Below, piece after piece: positions 10,301-19,689 of a stretch of DNA of 64,000 nucleotides. Position numbers and translations under genes: made by a program. The stretch covers positions 1,860,001 through 1,924,000 of the forward strand of contig JANEZZ010001570.1 of assembly GCA_026122225.1 (NCBI GenBank). The letters are read 5' to 3'. The notes beneath the pieces were generated by a model, which was given only the letters and a program-made list of their open reading frames with translations, did not search any database and was not told the DNA's origin. How positions within the stretch are numbered: position 1 is the stretch's first letter; every line of letters starts with the position of its first letter. The DNA comes from Heloderma charlesbogerti (taxonomy: Eukaryota > Chordata > Lepidosauria > Squamata > Helodermatidae).

Positions 10301-11729
10301 GTGGAGGACCCATTAAAATGGTCCGCCCCAGGCGTCTTATGGATCCAAATGGATTCCTGAACGCGCTTGGGGATTCTCTGGGGCATGCCAACGGCCACTC
10401 GGTCGAGACCCTGGTGGGTGGCTGGAATGCCGCAATCACTGGGGCATTAGATCAGGTGGCTCCGAAACGCCCTCTCCCCCTGAACAGGGCTCGGACTGCA
10501 CCATGGTTCAATCCACGGTTACGAGCTCTGAAACAGGAGGTGAGATGGCTAGAGCGCCAATGGCGGAAGTCTCGCTCCAAAGACGATCAGACACGGGCTA
10601 GAGCTATATCTTCAGCCTATCACGTGGCGGTGAAGGCAGCAAAAAAGGAATATTATGCTGCCTCCATCGCGTCTGCAGAGTGCTGCCCCAGGAGGCTGTT
10701 CCAAGTGGTCCGGAGCCTGGTCGGTCCTGTGGCTCCGGAACCACTGGAGCATTCTAAGGCCTCCTGTGAGGCTTTGGCAAGGCACTTTGCAGATAAAATT
10801 GATCAGATTAGGTGTGTTACTCTGCACACTGTGGATACAGTTAGTGAGCAAGAGGCGGCCTGTGGCAAACCAGTTTTGTGGGATCGGTTCCAGCTTCTTC
10901 CTCCTGATGAAGTGGACAAGGTGCTTTCATCTGTAAGGCCGACCACCTGCTTACTTGATCCTTGCCCATCTTGGCTCATTATGAGCTGCAGAGAGAGACT
11001 GGGTGAGGGGATCAAGGCGGTGGTGAACGCCTCCCTTGAGGAGGGAGTGATGCCATCAGCCCTCAAGGAGGCAGTGATAAGACCACTCTTAAAGACCAGG
11101 TCCGCAGCCTGGGGGTCATTTTGGACTCCCAGCTGTCCATGGAGGCTCAGGTGTCAGCTGTGAGCCGGACAGTGCTGCATCAACTCCATCTGATACGGCG
11201 GCTGCGCCCCTTCCTTCCCGACCATCTGCTCCCATCGGTAGTACATGCCCTGGTCTCCTCTCATTTAGACTACTGTAATGCGCTCTACATGGGGTTACCC
11301 TTGAAGACGGTTCGGAAGCTGCAGCTGGTACAGAACGCGGCGGCTCGCCTGATTAAAGGCAGCCGCCGGCGAGATCACATCACTCCAGTGCTGAAGGAGT
11401 TGCACTGGTTACCAGTTGTTTTCCGGGCCAAATTCAAGGTGTTGGTTTTGACCTTTAAAACCCTATATGGTTCCGGCCCAGCCTATCTTAAGGAGCGCCT
11501 CCAGCAACACCAGACAGGCCGCTTAACAAGATCAGCCTCAGATGGCCTTCTCTCTGTCCCATCAGCCAGGACAGCTAGACTGGTGGGGACGAGGGAGAGA
11601 GCCTTCTCTGTGGTGGCCCCCACTCTGTGGAACTCCCTCCCTAGGGAACTCCGTCATGCCCCCTCTTTAATGAGCTTCCGTCGTGCATTAAAAACGTGGT
11701 TGTTCAGGCAGGCATTTGGGGTGGGTTAG
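10301..11729 (+). pseudogene. L2 ORF2 linker and C-terminal region, RT palm deleted
   Basis: After the endonuclease the frame continues through a basic linker (APWFNPRLRALKQEVRWLER, YYAASIASAECCPRRLFQVV) to AVIRPLLKT at about 11092. It then joins, in another frame, DQVRSLGVILDSQLSMEAQV. In an intact L2 these are separated by the whole RT fingers and palm, including the YADD-type catalytic motif. No such motif occurs here. The C-terminal part is well kept: SSHLDYCNALYMGLP, LQLVQNAAARLI, LHWLPV, FSVVAPTLWNSLPRELR and FRRALKTWLFRQAF, ending at a stop at 11729. I infer an internal deletion of the catalytic region, possibly present in the source transcript or made later. Confidence 0.85.
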
Positions 11730-11866
11730 GGTATTTTTTTAAAAAAAACTATGGTAAAATTTTATTGTTTAAAATTGTTTTATGGTGAGTTGTACATCGC
11801 CCAGAGTGGCTGGATGACCAGTCAGATGGGCGATTAATAAATTTAATAAATAAATAAATAAATACA

Positions 11867-11874
11867 GGCATACC
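11867..11874. repeat. Target duplication of element C (left)
   Basis: GGCATACC, matching GGTGTACC at 18358-18365 at six of eight positions. It defines the left edge of the hAT-like element carrying the gypsy insertion. Confidence 0.55.
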
Positions 11875-11995
11875 TAGGGATGGCAGAGAATTCCACCACG
11901 GAACTCGGTGAGGCCGAATGCCAGTGCATTCAGCCCCCTGAACTCCGTGGCAGAACGGCCTCCCCCCCCGCCCCCCCACAGATCCACCCCGGGAC

Positions 11996-12000
11996 GAGAC
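11996..12000. repeat. Gypsy target duplication (left)
   Basis: GAGAC directly before the 5' LTR; the identical GAGAC follows the 3' LTR at 17565-17569. A 5-bp duplication is normal for Ty3/gypsy elements. Confidence 0.85.
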
Positions 12001-12530
12001 TGTCAGGGTGGAGACCGAGCCCATAGAATCCCAGAGTAGTTCTGATTCTGAGGAAGAGCAGTCGCTCCTGGAAGAGGAGCGTGCTCCTTTTTCCCAGGGC
12101 CAACAGCTGATGGAGATTCCTCCCACCAGCATTCCTAGCTTAGATAGCAGTCCTGGGAGTGACAGAGCCTGGGAAGCAGACTTGATGGACGCGCGATGCC
12201 AACGCAGAGAGCAGCGCCAAATGGAGGGCGCAGAAAAGAGGCGTAGTGCCCGGTTGGTGCACAAACAACGGCTGCGCTGAGAAGATCCAAGGGAAAAGGG
12301 GAGGGACTCTCCCTAGTCCTTAAGTTCAGGGGTCTGCCAGTAATTCCCTTTCAAATGGGGACCAACTGTTCCAACTTAGGGCATAGGTATTCTGCTGCTC
12401 ATATCTAGTTGCTAACGGTAGAGTTGTTAAGTTGTAAAAGAGGAATAAAGCTTTGAAAAGAATCCCTTTGTCTGTGTCTGGACTTGGCTACTGGATTAGA
12501 CTGAGAGAGGCCTCCAAGGAGCCCTTGACA
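12001..12530 (+). repeat. Gypsy 5' LTR
   Basis: 530 bp, TGTCAGGG to CCCTTGACA. It contains an AATAAA at about 12444 and an open frame (12008-12280) matching the tail of the Pol frame that runs into the 3' LTR. Confidence 0.95.
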
Positions 12531-12590
12531 GCTTGGTCCCTGTTCCTCTTTTTTTTTCTCTCCTCTCTCTCTCTCTTCTCATATTGCCTT

Positions 12591-13450
12591 ATGGAGGGTG
12601 CCGGGGACCCACCGGTGCAAGCTCTGGTGCAAGAGAACCAGATGCTCCGTGATCAAATGGCTCAATGGATGGCTGCCATGCAGAATCTACAGGCTGAGGT
12701 TCGACCCCCTCCACTTCCGATTCCCCCCTGCCGCAAGTGCCTGGTGGCTTTGCCAGAGAAGTTTTCTGGTGAGAAAGGACTTTTTCAGATTTTCAGGGCC
12801 CAGTCAGAGCTGTACATGCATCTTAGGCCTGAGGATTTCCAGATGGAACAGGTTCGTGTGGGTTTCATCATTAACCTACTATCAGGCATGGCAGCTAGAT
12901 GGGCTTCGGGGCTCCTGCTCGCTAATGACCCCCTGCTCGGGGACTATAAAGGTTTCATGACAGCCATGGCCCATTTTTTCGGTGATCCCCTGCACACGCA
13001 GATGGCTTCTCGGGAGATTCGCCGCCTCCGGAAGAGCAAGGACTCAGTTTCCAGCTACGCGACAACCTTTCGCTTGCTGATGCAGGATTTACAGTAGAAT
13101 GACGCCGTGCTAGTGGCTCAGTTTTTGGATGGTTTGAACGATGAGATCTGAGATGAGTTGGTGCGCACACCCAGCCTGCCTACTTTGGAGGAGCTCATCC
13201 AGACCTACCTTCAGATAGATAGTCGGCTGGAGGGGCACCGGCAGACCCGGCGGGGCACCAGGGGCCGGGATTTCCCTCCTCCCATTCCCCCACATTTCCT
13301 GCCTCCTCCCCCACCCCCCGCTCTGGCGCTGGGGGTGGAGGAGACCCTGATGCAGCTGGGAGCTACCTGAGCCTCACTGCTGCCAGAGGAACTTGAGCAC
13401 CGATGCTGAGTGCCGATGTTTTCGATGTGGAAAGCTGGGGCATTTTGCCA
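12591..13450 (+). pseudogene. Gypsy gag (capsid and zinc knuckle), broken
   Basis: The ATG at 12591 starts MEGAGDPPVQALVQENQML, a leucine- and glutamine-rich stretch likely to form a coiled coil. The gypsy capsid region follows (LPEKFSGEKG, FRAQSELYMHLRPEDF, MAARWASGLL, FFGDPLHTQMASREI, VSSYATTFRLL). A TAG at 13095-13097 ends the open frame. Downstream in the same frame are TGA codons at 13149 and 13368. A shifted frame then carries a CCHC zinc knuckle, CFRCGKLGHFAKTC, at about 13417-13458. Gag would form the particle and bind RNA. The stops are consistent with CGA to TGA or TGG to TAG changes. The product is not functional as it stands. Confidence 0.88.
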
Positions 13451-13567
13451 AGACCTGCCCAGTTATATCCACAGCTCCGCTGCCTCCTCCTCCTCTCCTT
13501 CCCCCTCCTCCTCCTCCTCGTCCCCAGGCCTGACTAGACTGCCCCCCAAGCTTGTTGGGGGCCTCCA

Positions 13568-14200
13568 GTGTGGGGGTCAGTTCCCCACCCGGTGGGTGCT
13601 TCCCCCACCCCCCCACCCTCCCATCTGCTGTTGCATGTTCACCTCCGCTCCTCCCAGTGGGGTGGGGTGGAGGCCCTAGCTTTAGTGGATTCAGGGGCTA
13701 TGACCAGTTTCATGGATGAGACCGTCACCCTTTTCCACAACATTCCTACCCTGCCCCTTCCTGCCCCCTTGGCAGTGGAGACCATTGATGGGCATCCTCT
13801 CTCTTCGGGCGCGATAACCCGTATTACAGTTCCCCTCACTCTGCACACCCAGTCCCACGTTGAGCAGGTTCAGTTTCACTTGGCCAAGGTTCCCCAATAC
13901 CCAATCGTGCTGGGTGTTTCCTGGCTCTCTAAGCACAACCCTCAGATTTCTTGGGGGCTTCAGCAAGTGGAGTTTGCGTCTCCCTACTGCCGGGAGCATT
14001 GCCTCCCAGAGGAGGCACCAGTCCCAGCCCAGGCCTTAACCCTTTCCTCCCCCTCCTTGTCTGCTTCTGGCAGTCCTTCAGCTACCGTCATCCTCCCAGA
14101 GAAGTATGCAGCTTTTCGGGATGTGTTTGACAAGAAGGAGGCTGACTGGCTTCCCCCCATTGCCCTTTTGACTGTGCCATTAACCTCATTCTGGGGGTGA
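13568..14200 (+). pseudogene. Gypsy retropepsin-like protease region
   Basis: An open frame with ALVDSGAMTSFMD at residues 37-49, the DSG catalytic aspartate motif of retroviral-type aspartic proteases, followed by VQFHLAKVPQYPIVLGVSWL, the second conserved block. It matures the Gag-Pol polyprotein in this family. The frame ends with TSFWG and a stop at 14200. Inserting one C in the run near 14152 would join it to the RT frame (through a DCAIN-type block), so the break is a one-base shift at a homopolymer. It may be real decay or an assembly error. The ORF start at 13568 is not a true start, since the protein would be made from upstream. Confidence 0.85.
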
Positions 14201-15672
14201 CCATCCCCGCTGGCTGGCTGTATTCGATGTCGGAGCTGGAACTTCGAGCTCTGCGGGAGTTTTTGGACACAAATCTCAAACGTGGCTTCATTCGCCCCTC
14301 CTCTTCCCCCGCCTGCGCTCCTACCTTCTTTGTGGCCAAGAGATCTGGAGAGCTCCACCCGGTGCACGATTTCAGAAATCTAAATTCAGTTTCCATCCCT
14401 GACAAGTACCCCCTCCCCCTCATACCTGAGATGCTGGAGTGCCTGGGGCGAGCCAAGATTTTCACAAAGTTGGACCTGCGTAACGCATACAATGTCATTT
14501 GCATCCGGGAGGGGGATGAGTGGAAGACCTGTTTCGGGACCCGGTACAGAGCGTATGAATACCTAGTAATGCCTTTTGGGCTCGCCTGCGCCCCTCCCAC
14601 TTTTTCGCGTTTTATGAATGCCATCTTCTGGGACTATTTGGACACTTTCCTCATTGTATATCTCGATGATTTACCTATATTTTCTGAGGACACCCATGCC
14701 CATCAGCTTCATGTCTCCACCGTCCTCCAGCGCCTCCGCGAGAACCATCTTTATGCCAAGCTGGAGAAATGTGTGTTTGACCTAACCTCTTTGGACTTTC
14801 TTGGCTACATTATTTCACCTGACGGTATCAGGATGGATCCTGCAAAGGTCCAGGCTGTCCTCTCCTGGCAGGCTCCCTCCAGGAAGAAGGACTTGCAACG
14901 TTTTCTGGGTTTTGCTAATTTTTACAGAAAGTTCCTGCCCAGTTTTGCTCAGCTGACTTCTCCTCTCACGGACCTCCTTAAGGGCAAGAAATCTCCTTTT
15001 CATTGGACGGCATCTGCCCAACAGGCTTTCGAGGAACTTAAGAGGCTTTTCAGTTCTGAGCCGATCCTGTTACATCCCGACCCGAGGAAACCTTTTGTAG
15101 TGCAGACCGATGCCTCTGATTTTGCAGTGGGGGTGGTGCTCTTTCAGCCAGATCGGGTGGGCGGCGGGCTGAAACCCTGCACCTACCACTCCAGGAAGCT
15201 GACCATGTCTGAGCGGAATTATACCATCTGGGAGAAGGAACTGTTGGCCATCAAGTCCACTTTGGAGACCTGGCGTCATCTCCTGGAGGGGGCGCAGCAC
15301 CCAGTCGAAGTTAGAACTGACCATCGCAACCTCAGACATCTTCAGACAGCCCGTGCCTTAAACCAGCAGCAGATTAGGTGGTCACTTTTTTTTTCTCGGT
15401 TCCACCTTAAGATTTGCCATGTGAAAGCCTCAGACAACCTACAAGCAGATGCTCTTTCTCGTAAGCCTGACCTCCAGCCAAGGAGTGAGGAAAATTCCCC
15501 CTCCCTCTCTGATTCTTCCCCCCCAAGCCCTGTCTGCAGCTGCGGTGCCTCATTCTTGGGAGGAGCTCCTTCTCTCTGCACAGGCTCAGGATGCTTTTGT
15601 TTGCACAAAGGTGGAGGAATTGGGGCTAGCCTCTGCCCCCCCCCACTCTACCCCCTTCTCTTTGTGAGGTAG
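14197..15672 (+). CDS. Gypsy reverse transcriptase and RNase H
   Basis: A 491-codon frame. RT blocks are FIRPSSSPACAPTFFV (residues 31-46), VHDFRNLN (56-63), FTKLDLRNAYN (89-99), VMPFGLACAPPTFSRFMN and the catalytic YLDD at 155-158, followed by FLGYIISPDGI (201-211). RNase H follows with TDAS at 304-307 (FVVQTDASDFAVG), WEKELLAI, RTDHRNL and ADALSRKPD. It copies the element RNA into DNA and degrades the template. The first methionine shown is an alternative GTG and not a real start. The last part, after KPDLQP, goes out of frame at a C run near 15510; the correct continuation is in the +1 frame toward integrase. The catalytic residues are all kept. Confidence 0.93.
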   Translation: MTIPAGWLYSMSELELRALREFLDTNLKRGFIRPSSSPACAPTFFVAKRSGELHPVHDFRNLNSVSIPDKYPLPLIPEMLECLGRAKIFTKLDLRNAYNVICIREGDEWKTCFGTRYRAYEYLVMPFGLACAPPTFSRFMNAIFWDYLDTFLIVYLDDLPIFSEDTHAHQLHVSTVLQRLRENHLYAKLEKCVFDLTSLDFLGYIISPDGIRMDPAKVQAVLSWQAPSRKKDLQRFLGFANFYRKFLPSFAQLTSPLTDLLKGKKSPFHWTASAQQAFEELKRLFSSEPILLHPDPRKPFVVQTDASDFAVGVVLFQPDRVGGGLKPCTYHSRKLTMSERNYTIWEKELLAIKSTLETWRHLLEGAQHPVEVRTDHRNLRHLQTARALNQQQIRWSLFFSRFHLKICHVKASDNLQADALSRKPDLQPRSEENSPSLSDSSPPSPVCSCGASFLGGAPSLCTGSGCFCLHKGGGIGASLCPPPLYPLLFVR

Positions 15673-17314
15673 CCTGCTTTACCATTCCGGACGGGTCTAT
15701 GTGCCTTCTAGATCCCTCCGTGAGAAGGTCCTCCATCAGTGCCATGACTCCCCCACAGCTGGGCATTTTGGTGTCGCCAAGACCCTGCATGGAGTGACGA
15801 GGGATTTTTGGTGGCCTCGTGTGTGTCAGGACGTCAAGTCCTATGTCGCCTCCTGCCCAACCTGCCAGCAGGCGAAGGCCCCCTCAGGCAAGCCCACAGG
15901 CTTGCTTCACCCCCTGCCTACCCCCTCAGGACCTTGGAAACTGCTCTCCCTTGACTTCATCACTGACTTGCCTCGCTCACACGGTAAGACCACTATTCTG
16001 GTGGTGGTGGATTTGTTTTCTAAGATGGCCCACTTCATCCCCTGCTCTGGGTTGCCCACAGCCAGAGAGACGGCAGAGCTGTTCGTGGCACATGTTTTCC
16101 GCCTCCACGGATGGCCCGAGGGCCTCATTTCAGATAGGGGGGCCCAATTCACTGCCCATTTCTGGAGGGAGCTACTTGCGTTGCTCCATGTGACGCTCCG
16201 TCTTTCCTCCGCCCACCATCCACAGACGGACAGTCAGACCGAGCACACCAATACAACTCTGGAGCAATATCTGCACTGTTATGTAAATTACCAGCAGGAT
16301 GACTGGTTTTCCTTGCTGCCTCTCGCAGAATTTGCTTATAACAATGCCTGCCATGCTTCCACCTGCCAAACTCCATTTTTTGCCAGTTTTGGTTACCACC
16401 CCAAGGCCTTCCCATCCACCCTAGCTCCCTCTTTGGTGCCAGCGGCCCAGGACTTTTTAGAGGAGTTGCGAGTGGTACACCACCTCTTACGGGACTCCCT
16501 TGAGCAAGCCAAGACAGCCTACAAGGCCTCTGCAGACCAGCGGCACCAGCTGGGTCCGTCTCTGCAACCGGGGGACTGGGTTTGGTTGTCCACCCAATAC
16601 CTCCCCTCTCACTCGCCCGCAAGGAAGCTTGCACCTTGCCGCATGGGGCCTTTCCAGATTACGGCCCAGATCAACCCTGTTGCTTTTCGCCTGGCTCCCC
16701 CCCCCATGGAGATCCATCCTGTTTTTCATCAGTCCTTGCTGTCCCCCCTGGTTTCTGGTGACCCTCATCGCTCAGTCGGCTCCCCCCCACTGCCAGTGCT
16801 GGTAGAGGGGGAGGAGGAGTTTGAGGTCGTGAAGCTTCTGGACTCCCGCCTTTCTCGCGGCCACTTGCAATATCTGGTGGACTGGAAGGGGTACGGGCCT
16901 GATGAGCGATCCTGGGAACCCGCGGAAAATGTGCATGCTCCGTTGCTGCTCAGGCGCTTCCACCAGCTGTACCCCCACAAACCTGGGGCCCCAGGGGAGG
17001 AGCACGAGGGGGGGCCTCATGGGAGCAGGGATGATGTCAGGGTGGACACTGAGCCCATAGAATCCCAGAGTAGTTCTGATTCTGAGGAAGAGCAGTCGCT
17101 CCTGGGAGAGGAGCGTGCTCCTTTTTCCCAGGGCCAACAGCTGATGGAGATTCCTCCCACCAGCATTCCTAGCTTAGATAGCAGTCCTGGGAGTGACAGA
17201 GCGTGGGAAGCAGACTTGATGGACGCGCGACGCCGACGCAGAGAGCAGCGCCAAATGGAGGGCGCAGAAAAGAGGCGTAGTGCCCAGTTGGTGCACAAAC
17301 AACGGCTGCGCTGA
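15520..17314 (+). CDS. Gypsy integrase with chromodomain, running into the 3' LTR
   Basis: Open from 15671 (one TGA at 15669-15671 upstream) to a stop at 17312-17314. Numbering from 15701: an HHCC zinc region (H15, H22, C52, C55), then the DDE core with D85 (SLDFITDLP), D145 (SDRGAQF) and E181 (QTEHTN), giving the D-35-E spacing. A GPFQI/NPVAFRL C-terminal domain and a chromodomain at about 374-425 (FEVVKLLDS, YLVDWKGYGPDERSWEP) follow. Chromodomains steer such elements to particular chromatin marks. From about codon 445 the frame lies inside the LTR. There it encodes an acidic serine-rich segment (ESQSSSDSEEEQS) and a basic arginine-rich end. All catalytic residues are present. Confidence 0.93.
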
Positions 17315-17564
17315 GAAGATCCAAGGGAAAAGGGGAGGGACTCTCCCTAGTCCTTACGTTCAGGGGTTTGCCAGTAATTCCCTTTCAAATGGGGACCAAC
17401 TGTTCCAACTTAGGGCATGGGTATTCTGCTGCTCATATCTAGTTGCTAACGGTAGAGTTGTTAAGTTTTAAAAAAGGAATAAAGCTTTGAAAAGAATCCC
17501 TTTGTCTGTGTCTGGACTTGGCTACTGGATTAGACTGAGAGAGGCCTCCAAGGAGCCCTTGACA
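17035..17564 (+). repeat. Gypsy 3' LTR
   Basis: 530 bp, the same length as the 5' LTR and about 2-3% different by eye. Positions 17035-17314 are coding in the Pol frame. It is followed by the GAGAC duplication at 17565-17569. Confidence 0.95.
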
Positions 17565-18357
17565 GAGACTTACGGGGGCGGATCTTCCGGGCGGTGGCGG
17601 CTCTGGTGGCGGCTTCAGCGGCAGCAGCTGCAGCAGCTGGTCTTCCGACCGGCTGCCACCACCGCCATTTGCAGTCTTGTAAAAAAAACAGAAAAACCCC
17701 GACGTGATAGGCTACGTAAAGATTTATGTAGCCTATCATGGCTGGGTTTAAAAAAACAAAACCACGTACATAAATGGCGGTGGCTATGGCCGCCGCCATT
17801 TGCGTTCCTTATTTTTGGCCGTCTTAGTCTACGTAAATATTTACGTAGACTATGATGGCGAAAATAAAGTAGAACGCAAATAGCGTAGCGGCTGCTATTT
17901 GCGTCCCTTTTTTATTCGCCATTTTAGCCTACATAAATATTTACGTAGGCTAAAATGGTGAATCAAAAAGGGATGCAAATAGCGCCCGCTACGCTATTTG
18001 CATTCCCTTTTATTTTCACCATCATAGTCTATGTAAATATTTACATAGATTAAGACGGCCAAAAATAAGGAACGCAAATGGCGGTGGCCATAGCCGCTGC
18101 CATTTGCGTACGCGGGTATTTTTTTCCCCCAGAGCCCTCCGCGGCCGGAAATCCAGCTGTGGACGGCTCTGGCCTGGCTGGGCCTGGGCAGCTGTTCCAC
18201 AGAGCTGCCACGGAGCACAGCCAGCCATGGAGGATTCTGGGGGGGAGGAACAGATCGCCTCCCCCCCCCGTCGAGGATTCTGGGGGGAGGGACAGAACGC
18301 CTCCCCCCCACCATCAACATAATCCACAGAAAGGTAAGTGACTTTCGTACATCCTTA

Positions 18358-18779
18358 GGTGTACCTAATGGTTGGATCAGACAGCTTCTCTGAACCCAGA
18401 GCCAAAGGGTACAATGGGTCTTATATTATACATGTTAGCAGTGAGGCAGCATGACAGCAGCAAGCATTAATTAGCATTCATCTGCAACTTTCCCATCATA
18501 AGCTAACAGTGCTTGTTCAGAGGGAAAACAATCAGAACTTTCCCAGCACAGACACCTGTAGCTTAGCATAAACAGAACCTCTCTTCTCAGACACATCCTA
18601 GGCCCTGATAAGGTTCAGAGCTCATTAGCATGGAATGTGCTGAGGTGGCGATATCGACCTTTGACTTACCAGCCAAGAGGCCCAGTAGCAAGGGAATTGC
18701 ACCAAAGCAGAAAGCATTATGGAGCTCCGAGCCCCTCTAAAACTACTGGTGACTTGGTTACAGGCCTGGGGCCATTACA
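18358..18779 (-). repeat. ERV 3' LTR, U3 and start of R
   Basis: On the minus strand the LTR starts TGTAATGGCCCCAGGC at 18779, preceded by a short purine tract (GAGGGTGGAG). A TATA-like box (TATAATATAAG, plus positions 18420-18430) is followed by CTCTGGGTTCAGAGAAGCTG and stops at the hAT-like target site. The missing R-U5 end is at 8301-8666. Promoter and polyadenylation signals therefore sit in the right order across the split. Confidence 0.65.
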
Positions 18780-18789
18780 CTCCACCCTC

Positions 18790-19265
18790 AGATGATCAAA
18801 GAACAATTGAGTCTGCATGTCACAATCTCTTCTTACCCAGAGGGCCGAATCTTCTTTGCCCTGCCGTTTGATCACCAGGGGATTGATAACTATTTTACTG
18901 TATATTTTAAAATACGACAGCCATATGAGCAAGCACACAAAGCCATAAAACTACCTATGATAGTCACGGTTATGGCAACAACTCGTTTCTACCACCCCCA
19001 GTTCCTTGAAACCAGTCTGAAATTGGTTTGAAGAGGGAGTCCCCTTCTAGGTGATGTATTTTCTCACTTTGTGCATACAAAACCCTTACACTGTGATTTT
19101 TCACACTCTGCTTGTGATATTCCTGCTGCAACATGGCACAAATACCACCCTGGGCCACTGTAATTATATCTAAGGCCAGGCGGTTCTGCAAAACGGCAGT
19201 TCTCATGCTTGTCAACTCTATTCCAATAGCTTCTAGTGCCTCAGCGGTGGTGTTCAATGCCATTT
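18790..19265 (-). pseudogene. Retroviral envelope transmembrane subunit remnant
   Basis: Read on the minus strand, 19263-18970 encodes a retroviral transmembrane-subunit ectodomain. A helical region (AEALEAIGIELTSM) leads into LQNRLALDIITVAQGGICAM, the conserved heptad and immunosuppressive-type block of gamma-like retroviral Env. The cysteine pair expected about seven residues downstream is changed (Tyr-His). A frame change near 18980 is followed by a hydrophobic anchor (ITVTIIGSFMALCA) and a short tail with stops, directly before the purine tract and LTR. Only this 3' end of the provirus is present; gag, pol and the surface subunit are absent. It cannot encode a working envelope. Confidence 0.8.
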
Positions 19266-19274
19266 CTATTGCTT

Positions 19275-19607
19275 TTTAAAAAGTATTTACCCTGTACAGC
19301 CTTTCATGCATCGCTAACCGGGTCAACCATCTGAGCTCCGCCCCTGATGTTTCCCTCTTAGCTCTGCACCACCGCCTCGCGTCTCTTAGGTCACAATCCT
19401 CAATCCCGTCCTCCTCCTGCTCGCTGCTTCTCACAGAGGGGGGTAAGGAGTAAGCTTCATGCCCGGCCATCTGGGAGTTGGTAACCTGAGAAGCATGCCT
19501 ACCCATATCTGAACTGGCTTGTGAAAATGCCTCCCCCAGTTCTGGCTGCTCCTCTTCTGGATCTGAGCGGCTAACTATCACCCTGTGCTCAGAATCAATT
19601 CTGACAG
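19275..19607 (-). repeat. Diverged gypsy LTR fragment with an open frame
   Basis: On the minus strand it starts TGTCAGAATTGATTCTGAGC, resembling the gypsy LTR start at 12001. Its open frame (19611-19276) has the same layout as the LTR-encoded tail of the gypsy Pol: VRIDSE at the start, an acidic run (SDPEEEQPE), a DLRDARRW block matching DLMDARRR, and a basic end. It adjoins the env remnant directly, so it is probably an old fragment of a related chromovirus inserted next to or within the provirus. Confidence 0.6.
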
Positions 19608-19689
19608 TCAAGCTATGGCAAAGAACAAAGCATTGATCCTTAGCTCCCTGTATAAACTGAGTTTATATTTGTGCCCTCACTAGGAATGG

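Larger units (their letters stand above)
8667..11866 (+). mobile_element. L2-type LINE with tandem 5' monomers and RT deletion
   Basis: Non-LTR retrotransposon of the L2 group. It has GC-rich tandem monomers (8667-9320), a leader, the endonuclease part of ORF2 (9599-10300), the region leading into RT (to about 11090), then directly the ORF2 C-terminal region (11092-11729) and a 3' UTR. The tail is (AATAAAT)n at 11835-11866. The 3' UTR carries CATCGCCCAGAGTGGCTGG and GATGGGCGATTAATAAAT, typical of squamate L2 tails. The catalytic RT segment is missing and the endonuclease frame is shifted, so this copy is inactive. Confidence 0.85.
12001..17564 (+). mobile_element. Chromodomain Ty3/gypsy LTR retrotransposon (chromovirus)
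   Basis: A 5564-bp element with two 530-bp LTRs (TGTCAG...TTGACA) and a 5-bp GAGAC duplication. The internal order is gag, protease, RT, RNase H, integrase and chromodomain, the Ty3/gypsy order. By eye the LTRs differ at about 12 of 530 positions (near 2.3%), indicating a fairly young insertion. Breaks: stops in gag (13095, 13149, 13368), a shift between 13370 and 13411, single-base shifts at C runs near 14152 and 15510, and a stop at 15669. I could not identify the primer-binding tRNA from the bases after 12530. The polypurine tract before 17035 is weak. Confidence 0.95.
11875..18357. mobile_element. Palindromic hAT-like element C, split by a gypsy element
   Basis: Without the gypsy (12001-17564 plus one target duplication) it is about 914 bp, nearly the size of element B. 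The left end TAGGGATGGC leads into a hairpin (CCACGGAACTCGG with its inverse, about 11895-11950). The right part (17570-18357) holds one GATAGGCTACGTAAA palindrome (about 17704-17740) and then three successive 90-100 bp palindromes with TAGTCTACGTAAATATTT-type cores (about 17800-18075). Together they form a larger inverted repeat with GCAAATGGCGG at its edges. The right end is GTACATCCTTA. GC-rich subterminal words (GAGGATTCTGGGGGGAGG) match element A. Confidence 0.75.

Noticed and set aside
12531..12560. Primer-binding site for a specific tRNA after the gypsy 5' LTR
   Set aside because: The bases after the LTR (GCTTGGTCCCTG) do not match any tRNA 3' end well enough for me to name one.
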